The position numbers were made by a program, and so were the translations under genes. This document shows positions 1-8,850 of a stretch of DNA of 64,000 nucleotides, piece by piece (the stretch's first letter is position 1; each line of letters begins with the position of its first letter). This DNA comes from Halomarina salina (GTDB lineage: Archaea > Halobacteriota > Halobacteria > Halobacteriales > Haloarculaceae): the NCBI RefSeq assembly GCF_023074835.1, contig NZ_JALLGW010000001.1:682001-746000 (forward strand), given 5' to 3'. The notes under the pieces were generated by a model, which worked only from the letters and a program-made list of their open reading frames with translations, ran no database searches and was not told the DNA's origin.

Positions 1-85
1 ACTCGTCTTCGGTCCGGTTCTGCTCGGCGGAACCGTCGCGCTGGCGCTCCTCGAATACGGAGTGCGAACGTCCCTCGGCGGCTGA
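1..85 (+). CDS. C-terminal end of a membrane protein (5' end outside window)
   Basis: Only the last 27 codons are present, reading in frame from base 2 to the TGA at 83-85. The fragment LVFGPVLLGGTVALALLEYG is a hydrophobic segment followed by a short basic tail. The 'GPVLLG...AL' pattern resembles the last membrane helix of AI-2E/PerM-family transporters, a complete member of which lies at 40934-42097, but the fragment is too short to assign. It converges on the citrate synthase gene. Confidence 0.5.
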   Translation, partial: LVFGPVLLGGTVALALLEYGVRTSLGG

Positions 86-141
86 GTCGAGAGACGAACG
101 TCGGAGAAGGGAACCGAAGAGACCGAAAGCGCGGTCGTCGC

Positions 142-1278
142 CTACCGCTCGTCGAGCGGCGTGTAGTCGACGTCCTCGTCGCCGACGTAGCGGGCGCGCG
201 GCCGGATGAGGCGATTGTCCTCGTACTGTTCGAGGACGTGCGCGACCCACCCGGAGACGCGGCTGATGGCGAAGATCGGGGTGTAGATGTCGATGGGGAT
301 GCCCATCTGGTAGTACGTCGAGGCGGAGTAGAAGTCGACGTTCGGCGCGAGACCCTTCTCCTCGGCCATGTACTCCTCGATGGTCGAACTCATCTCGAAC
401 CACTTGCGGTCGCCGGCGGCCTCGCCGAGTTCCTCCGAACGCTCGCCGAGAATCTTCGCGCGCGGGTCCTTGACGTTGTAGACGCGGTGGCCGAACCCGG
501 CGACGCGACGCCCCTCGTCGAGGGCGGTCTCGATCCAGTCGAAGGCGTCCCGGTCGCTGCCGTCGACCTCCTTCAGCATCCGCATCACGTTGGCGTTCGC
601 GCCGCCGTGGAGGCTCCCCGAGAGCGTCCCGACGGCCGACGTGACCGCCGAGTGCATGTCGGCGAGCGTGCTCGCGGTGACCATCGCGGAGAACGTCGAG
701 GCGTTGAGGCCGTGGTCCGCGTGGAGCACCAGCGCCATGTCGAACGTGTCGGCCATGACGTCCTCCGGCTCCTCGTCGTTGAGCATGTAGAGGAAGTTCG
801 CGGCGTGGCTCAGGTCCTGCCGCGGTTCGACCGGGTCGTCACCGTCGCGGGCGCGGGCGAACGCCGCGAGCGCGGTCGGCAGTTTCGCGGTGAGCCGACG
901 GCCCTTCCGGAGGTTCGCCTCGTAGTCGGTCGGGTCGGCGTCCGCGTCCGGGTCGTACGCCGAGAGGTGGGAGGCGACGGTGCGCATCGCGGCCATCGGC
1001 TCCTCGTCCGCCTCGGCGAGCTCCTGCGCCAGTTCGACGATGGCGTCGTCGACGACGCGCTCTTCGGCCATCGACTGCGCGAACGGTTCGAGTTCGTCGC
1101 GTGTCGGCAGCTCCCCGTGCCACAGGAGATAGACGACCTCCTCGAAGCTCGCCTCGCGCGCGAGGTCCTCGATGGAGTAGCCGCGGTAGACGAGTTTGCC
1201 CGCGTCCCCGTCGATGAACGACAGTTCGGATTCAGCGACGAGGACACCTTCGAGCCCCTTCTTGAGTTCGTCAGCCAT
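142..1278 (-). CDS. citZ: Citrate synthase
   Basis: Condenses acetyl-CoA and oxaloacetate to citrate, the entry step of the TCA cycle (cytoplasmic). The 378-aa protein matches the usual size of prokaryotic citrate synthases and carries family motifs: LHADHGLNASTFSA, SLHGGANANVM with the active-site His, GFGHRVYNVKDPR, and a C-terminal RPRARYVG. An upstream in-frame start at 1356 exists, but I chose ATG 1278 (MADELKKGLEGV) because a TATA-like CCTTTTAG (1301-1308, minus strand) lies about 26 nt away, the expected distance for a leaderless haloarchaeal transcript. Transcribed divergently from the PhoU/RCK_C gene with only 135 nt between them. Confidence 0.95.
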   Translation of the reverse strand: MADELKKGLEGVLVAESELSFIDGDAGKLVYRGYSIEDLAREASFEEVVYLLWHGELPTRDELEPFAQSMAEERVVDDAIVELAQELAEADEEPMAAMRTVASHLSAYDPDADADPTDYEANLRKGRRLTAKLPTALAAFARARDGDDPVEPRQDLSHAANFLYMLNDEEPEDVMADTFDMALVLHADHGLNASTFSAMVTASTLADMHSAVTSAVGTLSGSLHGGANANVMRMLKEVDGSDRDAFDWIETALDEGRRVAGFGHRVYNVKDPRAKILGERSEELGEAAGDRKWFEMSSTIEEYMAEEKGLAPNVDFYSASTYYQMGIPIDIYTPIFAISRVSGWVAHVLEQYEDNRLIRPRARYVGDEDVDYTPLDER

Positions 1279-1300
1279 GGTCGAGTTTCCCGAGGCGAGT

Positions 1301-1308
1301 CTAAAAGG
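1301..1308 (-). promoter_or_regulatory. TATA-like box of citrate synthase
   Basis: CCTTTTAG on the minus strand, centred 26 nt upstream of ATG 1278. It fits the archaeal TATA-to-TSS distance and decides the start codon. Confidence 0.5.
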
Positions 1309-1382
1309 ATTGTTATACAGGGAAATGCTGAACGCGGGGCTCAGGGCGACGACCACCCGGTTTCCCTCGGCGCTGGAGACAA

Positions 1383-1390
1383 CCCTTTAG
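1383..1390 (+). promoter_or_regulatory. TATA-like box of the PhoU/RCK_C gene
   Basis: CCCTTTAG centred 27 nt upstream of ATG 1414, consistent with a leaderless mRNA. Confidence 0.45.
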
Positions 1391-1413
1391 CCGCAGGCGT
1401 TCGACTCGGGGGT

Positions 1414-2640
1414 ATGAGCGAGGTGGAGTACGAACCCGTGTCGGTCAAGGAGGTGCTGGCGGAGATGAAAGACACCGCCGAACTCCTCATCGACCTGTCG
1501 TACTCCGCCGTTCTCCTGGGGAGTGACGACATCGCCGAGGAAGTGCTCGAACTCGAACACCGGATGGACATCCTCCAGATGAAAGCTCGGATGAGCCTGC
1601 TGATGGCCGCGCGCAACCCCGAGGATGCCGAAGCGCTCGCGCCCGTCCTCGGCGTCGTCGGGGCCGCCGAGAAGATAAGCGACGCCGCGGGCGACATCGC
1701 GAAGGTCGTCCTGGAAGATATCGGCCTGCCCGAGGCGATGCGCGCGGCGCTCCCGGAGGCCGTGGAGACGTTGGTCCGTGCCCGCCTCACCGAATCGTCG
1801 CCGCTCGCGGGCCGCGACCTCGGCGACGTCTCGCTGGAGACGACCACGGGCGTCCGCGTCATCGCCATCCGCCGCGAGGGCGGGTGGCTGGTCGACCCCG
1901 GCTCCGAGACGCGACTGGAGGCGAACGACGTCCTCCTGCTCCGCGGCCCCGAGGAGGCCGTCGGCGACGTGTACACCGACGCGACGGACCGCGAGTTCGT
2001 CCCGGCCGACGCCCCGGAACCGGCCATCGACGACCTCGAACGCGCCGTCGACTCCATCGTCCTGATGAAGAACATGAGCGAACTCGCCGTCGACCTGGCG
2101 TACGGCGCGGTGCTGTTCGACAGCACCGACGTCGCCGAGGAGGTGCTGGAACTCGAAGCCGAGGTCGACGCCCTCCAGTCGCGCTTCGAGGCGTGGACGC
2201 TCCAGGCCGCCGCCCGCGTGGACGACCCCGTCTCGCTGCGCGGTCTCGTCCAGCTCGCCAGCGCGACCGAGGTCATCTCGGACGCCGCCCTGGAGATAAG
2301 CGAAGGCGTCCTGCGGGGCCTCGGCACCCACCCGGTGGTCGCAGAGGCCGTCCGCGCGAGCGAGGAGATGATCATCCGACTGACCGTCGCGCCGGGGAGC
2401 ATACTCGACGGTGCGACCCTGCGCGACGAGATGGTCGGCACCGAGACGGGGATGCGCGTCATCGCCGTCCGTCGTGGCGACGAGGGGTCGACGACGCAGG
2501 GGCGGTTCGGCCGCGACCAGGGCGAGTGGGTCGTCTCGCCGCGTGCGAACACGCAGCTCCACGAGGGCGACATCGTCATCGCGAAGGGGACGCCCGAGGG
2601 AGCGGCCCGACTCGGCGAACTCGCGGGCGACACCAGCTAA
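1414..2640 (+). CDS. Tandem PhoU-like / RCK_C (TrkA-C) domain protein
   Basis: The 408-aa protein is an internal duplication. Each half has a PhoU-like helical part (about residues 5-110 and 210-320, with matching VLEMKDTAELLIDLSYSAVL-type and LMKNMSELAVDLAYGAVL-type openings and EEVLELE motifs), then an RCK_C/TrkA-C domain (about 125-190 and 325-400: 'LxxTTGVRVIAIRR...LEANDVLLLRG' and 'TETGMRVIAVRR...LHEGDIVIAKG'). RCK_C domains bind small ligands and usually gate K+ channels or other transporters, so a cytosolic regulatory subunit is likely; the partner is not in this window. No membrane segment. ATG 1414 was chosen over longer in-frame extensions because TATA-like CCCTTTAG (1383-1390) is centred 27 nt upstream. 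Confidence 0.85.
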   Translation: MSEVEYEPVSVKEVLAEMKDTAELLIDLSYSAVLLGSDDIAEEVLELEHRMDILQMKARMSLLMAARNPEDAEALAPVLGVVGAAEKISDAAGDIAKVVLEDIGLPEAMRAALPEAVETLVRARLTESSPLAGRDLGDVSLETTTGVRVIAIRREGGWLVDPGSETRLEANDVLLLRGPEEAVGDVYTDATDREFVPADAPEPAIDDLERAVDSIVLMKNMSELAVDLAYGAVLFDSTDVAEEVLELEAEVDALQSRFEAWTLQAAARVDDPVSLRGLVQLASATEVISDAALEISEGVLRGLGTHPVVAEAVRASEEMIIRLTVAPGSILDGATLRDEMVGTETGMRVIAVRRGDEGSTTQGRFGRDQGEWVVSPRANTQLHEGDIVIAKGTPEGAARLGELAGDTS

Positions 2641-2668
2641 TCCGGAAGTCGAGTCGAATCGGAACCCG

Positions 2669-2977
2669 TCAGTCGAGTTCTCGTGCCCGCCTGGCGGCCG
2701 ACCGGACGGTGAGGCCGAGCGTGACCAGCAGTGCGACGCCGCTGGCGAGGACGAACGCCAGCATCAGGAAGTACAGCGAGCCAGCGGAGTCGGGGGCCGG
2801 ACCGAGCAGTTCGAACACCCGGACCGCGTACACCACCGCGGCGAACACGACGCCGACGCCGACGCCGATACGGGCGTTTCGTCGGACGTTCAGCGCCCTG
2901 ACGAAGTTCGCGGTGCCGGGGCGTTCGGGGACAGTCTCGCCGGGCGTTCCGGGTGCGGGGTCGTCGGACTCGGCCAC
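2669..2977 (-). CDS. Small haloarchaeal membrane protein, two TM helices
   Basis: A GTG at 2977 gives a 102-aa protein (VAESDDPAPGTPGET...) with an acidic N-terminus, a first TM segment (ARIGVGVGVVFAAVVYAVRV) and a second (LYFLMLAFVLASGVALLVTL), then a basic end. An ATG at 3064 would add 29 Arg-rich residues (MTVRRRRRSVRR...) that are unlike a haloarchaeal N-terminus, so I prefer the GTG. Function unknown. It converges on the PhoU/RCK_C gene (28-nt gap) and is divergent from the aspartoacylase-like gene. Confidence 0.7.
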   Translation of the reverse strand: MAESDDPAPGTPGETVPERPGTANFVRALNVRRNARIGVGVGVVFAAVVYAVRVFELLGPAPDSAGSLYFLMLAFVLASGVALLVTLGLTVRSAARRARELD

Positions 2978-3140
2978 AGTCGTGGTTCGTGGGCGACCGC
3001 CAAAGCGTCTTCGTGACGGCGGTGCGTCCCGCCGAACGCTCCGTCTCCGACGGCGAACGGTCACGACTCCGACGGCGAACGGTCACGAGTCCGTCGAGAA
3101 AGCGGACGAACGTCCTGCGGAGAGGGGTTCCGAGACCGAA

Positions 3141-3150
3141 CTGCATAAGA
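3141..3150 (+). promoter_or_regulatory. TATA-like box of the aspartoacylase-like gene
   Basis: CTGCATAAGA, centred about 28 nt before ATG 3175. Confidence 0.4.
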
Positions 3151-3174
3151 GCGTGTGCGTGCCGCCTAGAACCG

Positions 3175-4131
3175 ATGACTACGCTCGGTACCGCGACCGC
3201 TGCTCCCGGGGAGTTCGCGACGGGGCACCTGCCCGTCGGGGAGGCCCGCGACGGCAGCGAAGTCGCCCTCCCTGTCGCGGTGCTCAACGGCGCTCGCGAC
3301 GGGAAGACGCTCTACCTGCAGGCCGTCAGCGACGGCGACGAACTCAACGGCGTCGGCGTCCTCCAGACCCTCGTCCCGCAGCTCGACCCCGCCGAACTCG
3401 CCGGACAGATTCTCGTCGTCGGCATCGTCAACATCCACGCCTTCCACGTTGCCGAGCACCGCAACCCCATCGACGACACGAAGATGAACCGGGCGTACCC
3501 CGGCGACCCGAACGGCACCTCCAGCGAGCGCATCGCCGCCGCGACGTTCGAGGCGGGCCAGCGCGCCGACCTCATCCTCGACCTCCACCAGGGGTCGACC
3601 TCGCGCATGATAAACGAGACGCGGGTCCGCTGTGGCCCGCGCCACCGGATGCACGACGACTGCCTCGAACTCGCCCGCGTGTTCGACGCGGGCTACATCC
3701 TCGACCAGAAGGGACCGGACGGCCAACTCGCCCGCGCCGCCCCCGACGAAGGCATCCCGACCATCGACCCCGAACTCGGCGGCTGCGTCGGCTGGGACCA
3801 GCACTCCATCGACGTCGGCGTCCAGGGGGTGAAGAACGTCCTCGTCCACTACGGCTTCATCGACGGCGAGACTGACCCCGGCGAGCAGACCCGCGCCAGC
3901 GGCTTCGAGCAGTACGGCGCACCCGCGGGCGGCCTCGTCTCGTTCCGCAAGGACCTCGGCGAGCACGTCACCCGGGGCGAACCGCTGTTCGACGTGACCG
4001 ACCCGTTCGGCGCGGTGAAGTCGACCGTCACCGCGGACTCCGACGGCATCTTCTGGCGCACGCGCCGCCTCCCGCAGGCGGCGACCGGCGAGTACGTCTG
4101 CTCGGTCGGGACGGACCTCGACACGGTCTGA
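3175..4131 (+). CDS. Succinylglutamate desuccinylase / aspartoacylase family protein
   Basis: 318-aa protein of the AstE/AspA zinc-carboxypeptidase-like deacylase superfamily. Visible features: an N-terminal catalytic domain with SDGDELNGVGVL, NIHAFHVAEHRNPIDDTKMNR (substrate-carboxylate region), DLHQGS (second zinc-ligand region), and a C-terminal beta/biotinyl-like domain (about 245-318: 'GGLVSFRKDLGEHVTRGEPLFDV'). In most members the first metal motif is HGxE; here the His position reads S-D-G-D-E, so the zinc site may be altered, or this is a haloarchaeal subfamily trait. The substrate cannot be told from sequence. The start is supported by the TATA-like box 28 nt upstream. Confidence 0.8.
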   Translation: MTTLGTATAAPGEFATGHLPVGEARDGSEVALPVAVLNGARDGKTLYLQAVSDGDELNGVGVLQTLVPQLDPAELAGQILVVGIVNIHAFHVAEHRNPIDDTKMNRAYPGDPNGTSSERIAAATFEAGQRADLILDLHQGSTSRMINETRVRCGPRHRMHDDCLELARVFDAGYILDQKGPDGQLARAAPDEGIPTIDPELGGCVGWDQHSIDVGVQGVKNVLVHYGFIDGETDPGEQTRASGFEQYGAPAGGLVSFRKDLGEHVTRGEPLFDVTDPFGAVKSTVTADSDGIFWRTRRLPQAATGEYVCSVGTDLDTV

Positions 4132-4210
4132 ATTCCCCGTTCTCGACCGCTGCCGCGCACCCCCTGATACGACCGAAACCCACACCTCACGCGCCCGCGG
4201 AGCGTCGTCC

Positions 4211-5311
4211 ATGCTCCGCTGTCCCGCTTGCGGGTCCGAGTACGAGGACCGCTGGCGCTGCACCTGCACCCACCAGCTCGACTTCGCGAACCCGCCGCGA
4301 CCCGCCCCGTACGCCCCCGACGCCCGGTCCGGGCTGTGGGCGTTCGCCCCCTTCCTTCCGGTGGAGAACCGGGTCTCGCTCGGCGAGGGGTACACGCCAC
4401 TGACCGACGCGCCGCACTGGAACGCGCAGTTCAAACTGGAGTACGTCTTCCCGTCGGGCAGTTTCAAGGACCGCGGCGCGACGCTGACGCTCTCGCGGGC
4501 GCTCGACGTGGGTGCCGAGCGGGTCGTCGAGGACTCCTCGGGGAACGCCGGGGCGGCCATCGCCACCTACGCCGCGCGGGCGGGCCTCGACTGCGAGATA
4601 TACGTCCCGGCGTCGGTGAAGGCCTCGAAACTCCGGGCCATCGAGCGCGCCGGGGCCGACGTGGTCCGCGTCGAGGGCTCCCGGCAGGCGGTCACCGACG
4701 CCTGCGTCGAGGCCGTCGAGTCGGGCGCTGGCTGGTACGCCAGCCACGCCTGGAACCCGGCGTTCTTCGCGGGGACGGCGACGTTCGCCTACGAACTCGC
4801 CCACCAGCGCGACTGGGAGGTTCCCGACGCCGTCGTCTGTCCCGTGGGTCACGGGACGCTCTTTCTCGGCGCGTACCGCGGCTTCCGAGCGCTCCGCGAG
4901 GCAGGGTGGACCGACTCGGTGCCCCGACTGCTCGGCGTGCAGGCGGCCGGGTACGACCCCATCGCCCGCGAGTTCGAGTCGAAAGGAAGGGGTTCGGGAG
5001 ACGGTGACGTGGCGAGCGGTGACGGGACAGATAGTGGGGAGTCGAACGACATCGCAGACGGCATCCAGATTCTCGACCCCGCTCGCGGCGACCAGATTCG
5101 GGCGGCCATCGAGGCGACGGACGGCGACTGCATCAGCGTCGACGCGGCCGCTACGGAACGCGAACTCGACGCCCTCCACGAGCGGGGCTTCTACACGGAA
5201 CCGACGTGCGCCGTCGCTCCGGCTGGGTTGCGCGAGTACCGCGAGCGCGGGGTGCTGGACGAGGCGAGCGACGTGGTCATACCGCTCACCGGGAGCGGTC
5301 TGAAGGGGTAG
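4211..5311 (+). CDS. Threonine synthase-like PLP-dependent enzyme with N-terminal zinc ribbon
   Basis: 366-aa fold-type II PLP enzyme. It opens with a cysteine cluster (MLRCPACGSEYEDRWRCTC), typical of archaeal threonine synthases. The PLP lysine is in GSFKDRGAT, the phosphate/substrate loop is DSSGNAGAA, and the C-terminus has the PLTGSGLKG motif. Threonine synthase converts O-phosphohomoserine to threonine. Family members also include other beta-eliminating or -replacing enzymes, so the exact reaction is inferred. Residues about 258-278 (GRGSGDGDVASGDGTDSGES) are a low-complexity insertion. It is followed convergently by the DUF192 gene. Confidence 0.8.
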   Translation: MLRCPACGSEYEDRWRCTCTHQLDFANPPRPAPYAPDARSGLWAFAPFLPVENRVSLGEGYTPLTDAPHWNAQFKLEYVFPSGSFKDRGATLTLSRALDVGAERVVEDSSGNAGAAIATYAARAGLDCEIYVPASVKASKLRAIERAGADVVRVEGSRQAVTDACVEAVESGAGWYASHAWNPAFFAGTATFAYELAHQRDWEVPDAVVCPVGHGTLFLGAYRGFRALREAGWTDSVPRLLGVQAAGYDPIAREFESKGRGSGDGDVASGDGTDSGESNDIADGIQILDPARGDQIRAAIEATDGDCISVDAAATERELDALHERGFYTEPTCAVAPAGLREYRERGVLDEASDVVIPLTGSGLKG

Positions 5312-5343
5312 CGGAGCGTCCGGCGGCGGGGCGAACGAGCGGT

Positions 5344-6024
5344 TCAGTCCTCGCCGTCGAGCCCCGAGAACTCGACCTGCGTCCCCGGACCGACACCCGT
5401 CCGGTTCGCGAACCCACGGTTCACCTCGACGACGTACTGCGCTGGCCCGTCGCTGACGTAACTCCCGTAGTCGGAACTCCCCTCGGGCGGGACGTCGGCG
5501 TGTTCGACGTTCAGCACCGTGCCGTTGGCCGCGACGAACACCATGTCCAGCGGGATGAGCGTGTTCTTCATCCAGAAACTGCGCGTCGCCTCGCCGCCGT
5601 AGACGAACACCATCCCGTGGTTCTCGGCGAGCGACTCACGGTGCATCAGCCCCTGAGCGCGCTCGCTGTCGTTGTCGGCGATCTCCAGCGAGACGGTCGC
5701 CAGCGTCTCCCCGTCTTCGACGAACGCTGCCGTCGCGTTGCCGGGCGTGGCGGTGGGCGACGCAGTCGCCCCTGTCGTGGTCATCTGCTCCGTCGTGGTA
5801 CCGGTCGACGACGTGTTGGTGCTGTTCAGTGCGCTCGTCGTGGTCGCGTCGGTGCCGTCGGTCGGTGCCGTCGTGGCCGAGTCCGTCGGAACGTCCGTCG
5901 ACGTCGCCTCCGGCATCGACGTCTCGGTCGAACTGCCGTCGTCCAGTACGCCGGCGCATCCCGACAGCGCCACCGTCAGCGCGACGGCGACGAGGAGGGC
6001 GGTCGTTCGCGTGGAGCGAACCAT
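5344..6024 (-). CDS. DUF192 lipoprotein
   Basis: 226 aa. Signal peptide with lipobox (LLVAVALTVALSGC, Cys about residue 23), then a long Thr/Ser/Asp-rich linker (about 25-105) typical of haloarchaeal surface proteins, then the DUF192 domain (about 110-225) with the family signatures RAQGLMHRESLAENHGMVF and FWMKNTLIPLDMVFV. DUF192 proteins are small extracytoplasmic beta proteins of unknown function. The gene lies 81 nt downstream of tiaS on the same strand, with possible read-through but no sign of functional linkage. Confidence 0.9.
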   Translation of the reverse strand: MVRSTRTTALLVAVALTVALSGCAGVLDDGSSTETSMPEATSTDVPTDSATTAPTDGTDATTTSALNSTNTSSTGTTTEQMTTTGATASPTATPGNATAAFVEDGETLATVSLEIADNDSERAQGLMHRESLAENHGMVFVYGGEATRSFWMKNTLIPLDMVFVAANGTVLNVEHADVPPEGSSDYGSYVSDGPAQYVVEVNRGFANRTGVGPGTQVEFSGLDGED

Positions 6025-6105
6025 ACCGCGTCACCGCGTGCCGGGGACTTCGGTGTTCTGAACCGGTCCGGTCGCGGTGGCAACGAGGCGGACGACGGAG
6101 ACGGA

Positions 6106-7497
6106 CTATCGCTCGGGGTGGGTCGGCGCGTCGAACCCGCCGCGGACGAGGGGCCGGGCGACGTGGCGGCGGGCGCAGGGCGGCACCTCGTACCAGCCCC
6201 GTTCGATACCGCGGTCGAGCGACCGCTCGGCCTTCCCGTCGCGACTCGTCGAGCAGTCCCGACAGCGATACCCCTGGTTCCGGCCCGCGCTCTCCATCCG
6301 GCGGCCGCAGTCGGGGCAGTCGGGGACGACGAGTTCGGTCGTCTCCAGTTCCCTGACCGCGAACTTCTCCAGTTTGACCGTCCCGTCGCTCACCTCGCCG
6401 CAGACCGTGAGTCGGTCGCCGGGGCGGAGCGCGCGGACCCGGTCGCGGAAGCGTTTGGTCGGCTCGAAGGCGGCGCACTGGAGTGTCGGGACAGTAGCGC
6501 CGTCGTCCGAAGCGGAGTCGTCGTCTGCACCGGTCCCTCCAGCGAGCGTGAAGAAGACGTGGCCGCCGCGTCGCGTCTCGGGTGCCGTCTCGACGACGCC
6601 GTCGAGTCGGTACGCCCGACCGTCGAGCGCGTCCGCGACGGTGCCGTCCCGGAGGTGGGCGTCGGTTCCCTGGTTCGTGACGAACGTCTCGGCGCAGGCG
6701 GTCGGTTCCGCGTCGATGGCGGCGGCGACGCGTTCGGCGGTCGCCGCGTCGTCGCCGCGGATACCGAACAGCACCGGACCGGGCGTGCGCGGGACGCAGA
6801 CCGCCTCGTTCTCCCCCCGGTCGACGGTGTCCCAGACGGTCGGGTACGCGTCGTCCGCGGCGGCGAACACCGAGTCGGCGTCCACCTCGCGGGGCGTCCC
6901 CCAGCGCTCGCGTTCGCGGTACGCGATGCGCTCGTACGTCCAGTCGCCGAAGACGCGGTCGGTCGGTCGGTCGCCAGGGTCCTCAGTAGCGGCAGGGCCG
7001 TCAGCGGCGGCGAGCGTGTCCAGTCCCGCCGCCCAGGCACCCACGGCGGCGAGCGCGCCGATTCGCCCGCGGCCGTTCCCCCATCCCTTCGCGTGGAACC
7101 CAGCGTGGTCGAGCAGCGACTCGGCGTCGGCGAGCGAGAGGTGGTCGCGGACGGCGGCGCGAGCGAAGCGGACGACGGCGTCGTGCGGACCGACCGTGGC
7201 GTCCGGGTCGCCGGGCGCGACGACGACGCCGGGGTTCGTCTCGGGGTCCTCGTCGACGGCCGACGCATCGACGACGTCGCGAGCGACGGCGAACGCCTCG
7301 TCGGCGGGGACGTCGGTGTGAATCGCGAGCGCGGCGTTCCCGCGGGTCTTGTGTTCGACCGCGGGGTTGAGACGGACGAGGAGCAGGCGCTCGACGGTCC
7401 CGCTGTCGCGCAGGCGGTCGGCCACCCGGTGGGCGACGTACGTGGTGCACATCCCGCGGTCCCGCGAGTCGGTGTCGTCGAGGCCGATGACGGTCAC
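6106..7497 (-). CDS. tiaS: tRNA(Ile2) 2-agmatinylcytidine synthetase TiaS
   Basis: Archaeal enzyme that modifies C34 of tRNA-Ile(CAU) to agmatidine so that it reads AUA. The 463-aa product begins VTVIGLDDTDSRDRGMCTTY, the N-terminal signature of TiaS, has HAKGWGNGRGRIGALAAVG in the middle, an OB-fold (about 365-415), and a C-terminal zinc ribbon (CPDCGRRMESAGRNQGYRCRDC). The GTG at 7497 is chosen because the family starts at this V/M-T-V-I-G-L-D-D-T-D-S motif; the ATG at 7674 would add 59 non-homologous residues running into the neighbour's promoter. Confidence 0.95.
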   Translation of the reverse strand: MTVIGLDDTDSRDRGMCTTYVAHRVADRLRDSGTVERLLLVRLNPAVEHKTRGNAALAIHTDVPADEAFAVARDVVDASAVDEDPETNPGVVVAPGDPDATVGPHDAVVRFARAAVRDHLSLADAESLLDHAGFHAKGWGNGRGRIGALAAVGAWAAGLDTLAAADGPAATEDPGDRPTDRVFGDWTYERIAYRERERWGTPREVDADSVFAAADDAYPTVWDTVDRGENEAVCVPRTPGPVLFGIRGDDAATAERVAAAIDAEPTACAETFVTNQGTDAHLRDGTVADALDGRAYRLDGVVETAPETRRGGHVFFTLAGGTGADDDSASDDGATVPTLQCAAFEPTKRFRDRVRALRPGDRLTVCGEVSDGTVKLEKFAVRELETTELVVPDCPDCGRRMESAGRNQGYRCRDCSTSRDGKAERSLDRGIERGWYEVPPCARRHVARPLVRGGFDAPTHPER

Positions 7498-7673
7498 TGA
7501 CGGTGCTGGGCGGCCGACCGGGTAAGGAGTTTCGTCACCGTCCGTCGGGTCCTGTACGACGGGAGGCGCGCGTCCGGTCGGCCCGGTCGCCGCGAGTCGT
7601 GAGCCGACCGCCCACTTAAATCCGGTCGCGCTCGGGGGCGAAACCGCCGGACGGGGCGTTCCGAACTGACACA

Positions 7674-7684
7674 ATATATATATG
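7674..7684 (+). promoter_or_regulatory. TATA box of the HTH regulator gene
   Basis: ATATATATATG, the clearest TATA box in the first 10 kb, centred 29 nt upstream of ATG 7708; leaderless transcript expected. Confidence 0.6.
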
Positions 7685-7707
7685 CGGACAGGCGCTTACG
7701 ACCATCT

Positions 7708-8688
7708 ATGTCACGGTCAGCACTGGTCGGCAACGTGACCGCGATGCTCGACGACGCGGGGTTCGTCGTGAGCGACCGGTGCGCCGTCCGTCCGAAGAGC
7801 TTCGACGTCGCCGCCCGCCGACGTGACGACGTCATCCTCCTGAAGGTGCTCGGCAACGTCGACTCCTTCGACGCGGCGACCGGCGCGGAGATGCGTCGAC
7901 TCGGCACGTACCTCGACGCGACGCCGCTGGTCATCGGCCTCCGGACGCGCGACGAGGAGCTGAAACCGGGCGTCGTCTACTTCCGACACGGCGTCCCCGT
8001 CCTCTCGCCCGACACGGTGATGGACCTGTTCATCGAGGGCGTCCCGCCGCTCATCTACGCCGCGCCCGGCGGTCTCTACGTCAGCATCGACGGCAGCGTC
8101 CTCGCCGACAAGCGACAGGAGCGCGAGTGGTCGCTCGGCCGCCTCGCCAGCGAACTCGGCGTCTCACGGCGCACCGTCTCGAAATACGAGGACGGGATGA
8201 ACGCCAGCGTCGAGGTCGCCGCACGGCTCGAAGAGCTGTTCGGCGCGGGGCTGTCGAACCCCGTCGACGTATTCGAGGGCGAGGAACGCCCCGACGCCGA
8301 ACCGATGCCGGAGGACCCCGAGGCCGACCCCGACGACGAACCGCTCGTCTCCGTGCTGACGCGCGTCGGCTTCGAGGTCCATCCGACGCTCCGCTCGCCG
8401 TTCAAGGCCGTCAGCGAGGACGGCGACGAGCGGAGCCAGGACGAGACGGGGACGATGCTCACGGGCCACTCGACGTTCGACCGGACCGCGGAGAAGCGCG
8501 CCCGTATCATGAGTTCGGTGGGCGAGGTGACCCGCACCTCCGCCATCTACGTCGTCGACCGCGCCCGTCGGGACAGCGTCGACCGCACCGTCCTCATCGA
8601 GCAGGAGGAGATGGACGACATCGAGGACGCAGAGGACCTCCGCGAACTCGTTCGCGAGCGCACCGACGGGTCGGAGTCTGAAGCCTAG
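7708..8688 (+). CDS. Archaeal HTH-type transcriptional regulator (COG1395 type)
   Basis: 326 aa. The N-terminal part (1-125) resembles an endonuclease-like fold and includes [22 protein letters not shown] lambda/Xre-type HTH sits at about 133-190 ([35 protein letters not shown]). The C-terminal half (195-326) is acidic and ends in a predicted helix of alternating E/D. This architecture matches the widely conserved 'putative HTH-type transcriptional regulatory protein' of Euryarchaeota; its target genes are not established as far as I know. It is monocistronic with its own TATA box. Confidence 0.85.
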   Translation: MSRSALVGNVTAMLDDAGFVVSDRCAVRPKSFDVAARRRDDVILLKVLGNVDSFDAATGAEMRRLGTYLDATPLVIGLRTRDEELKPGVVYFRHGVPVLSPDTVMDLFIEGVPPLIYAAPGGLYVSIDGSVLADKRQEREWSLGRLASELGVSRRTVSKYEDGMNASVEVAARLEELFGAGLSNPVDVFEGEERPDAEPMPEDPEADPDDEPLVSVLTRVGFEVHPTLRSPFKAVSEDGDERSQDETGTMLTGHSTFDRTAEKRARIMSSVGEVTRTSAIYVVDRARRDSVDRTVLIEQEEMDDIEDAEDLRELVRERTDGSESEA

Positions 8689-8816
8689 TCCGTCGGGGCC
8701 GCGCTGAACCCCTTCGATTCCCGGAACCGAGTCGTCGAGGAGTGCCGAGTGCCCGTGAGTCACTGGTAACGCCGCCCTAGCGGGACGTTAGCGCTTCGCA
8801 GTTCCTGTTATTGCCG

Positions 8817-8827
8817 CTATACTTATC
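8817..8827 (+). promoter_or_regulatory. TATA-like box of the 8851 gene
   Basis: CTATACTTATC, centred 28 nt upstream of ATG 8851. This favours 8851 over an in-frame GTG at 8830, which would lie too close to the box. Confidence 0.5.
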
Positions 8828-8850
8828 CCGTGGTACGCCACCACACGTTC

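Noticed and set aside
8830-8850. Earlier start codon (GTG at 8830) for the 8851 gene
   Set aside because: It would lie about 5 nt after the TATA-like box, upstream of any plausible transcription start.
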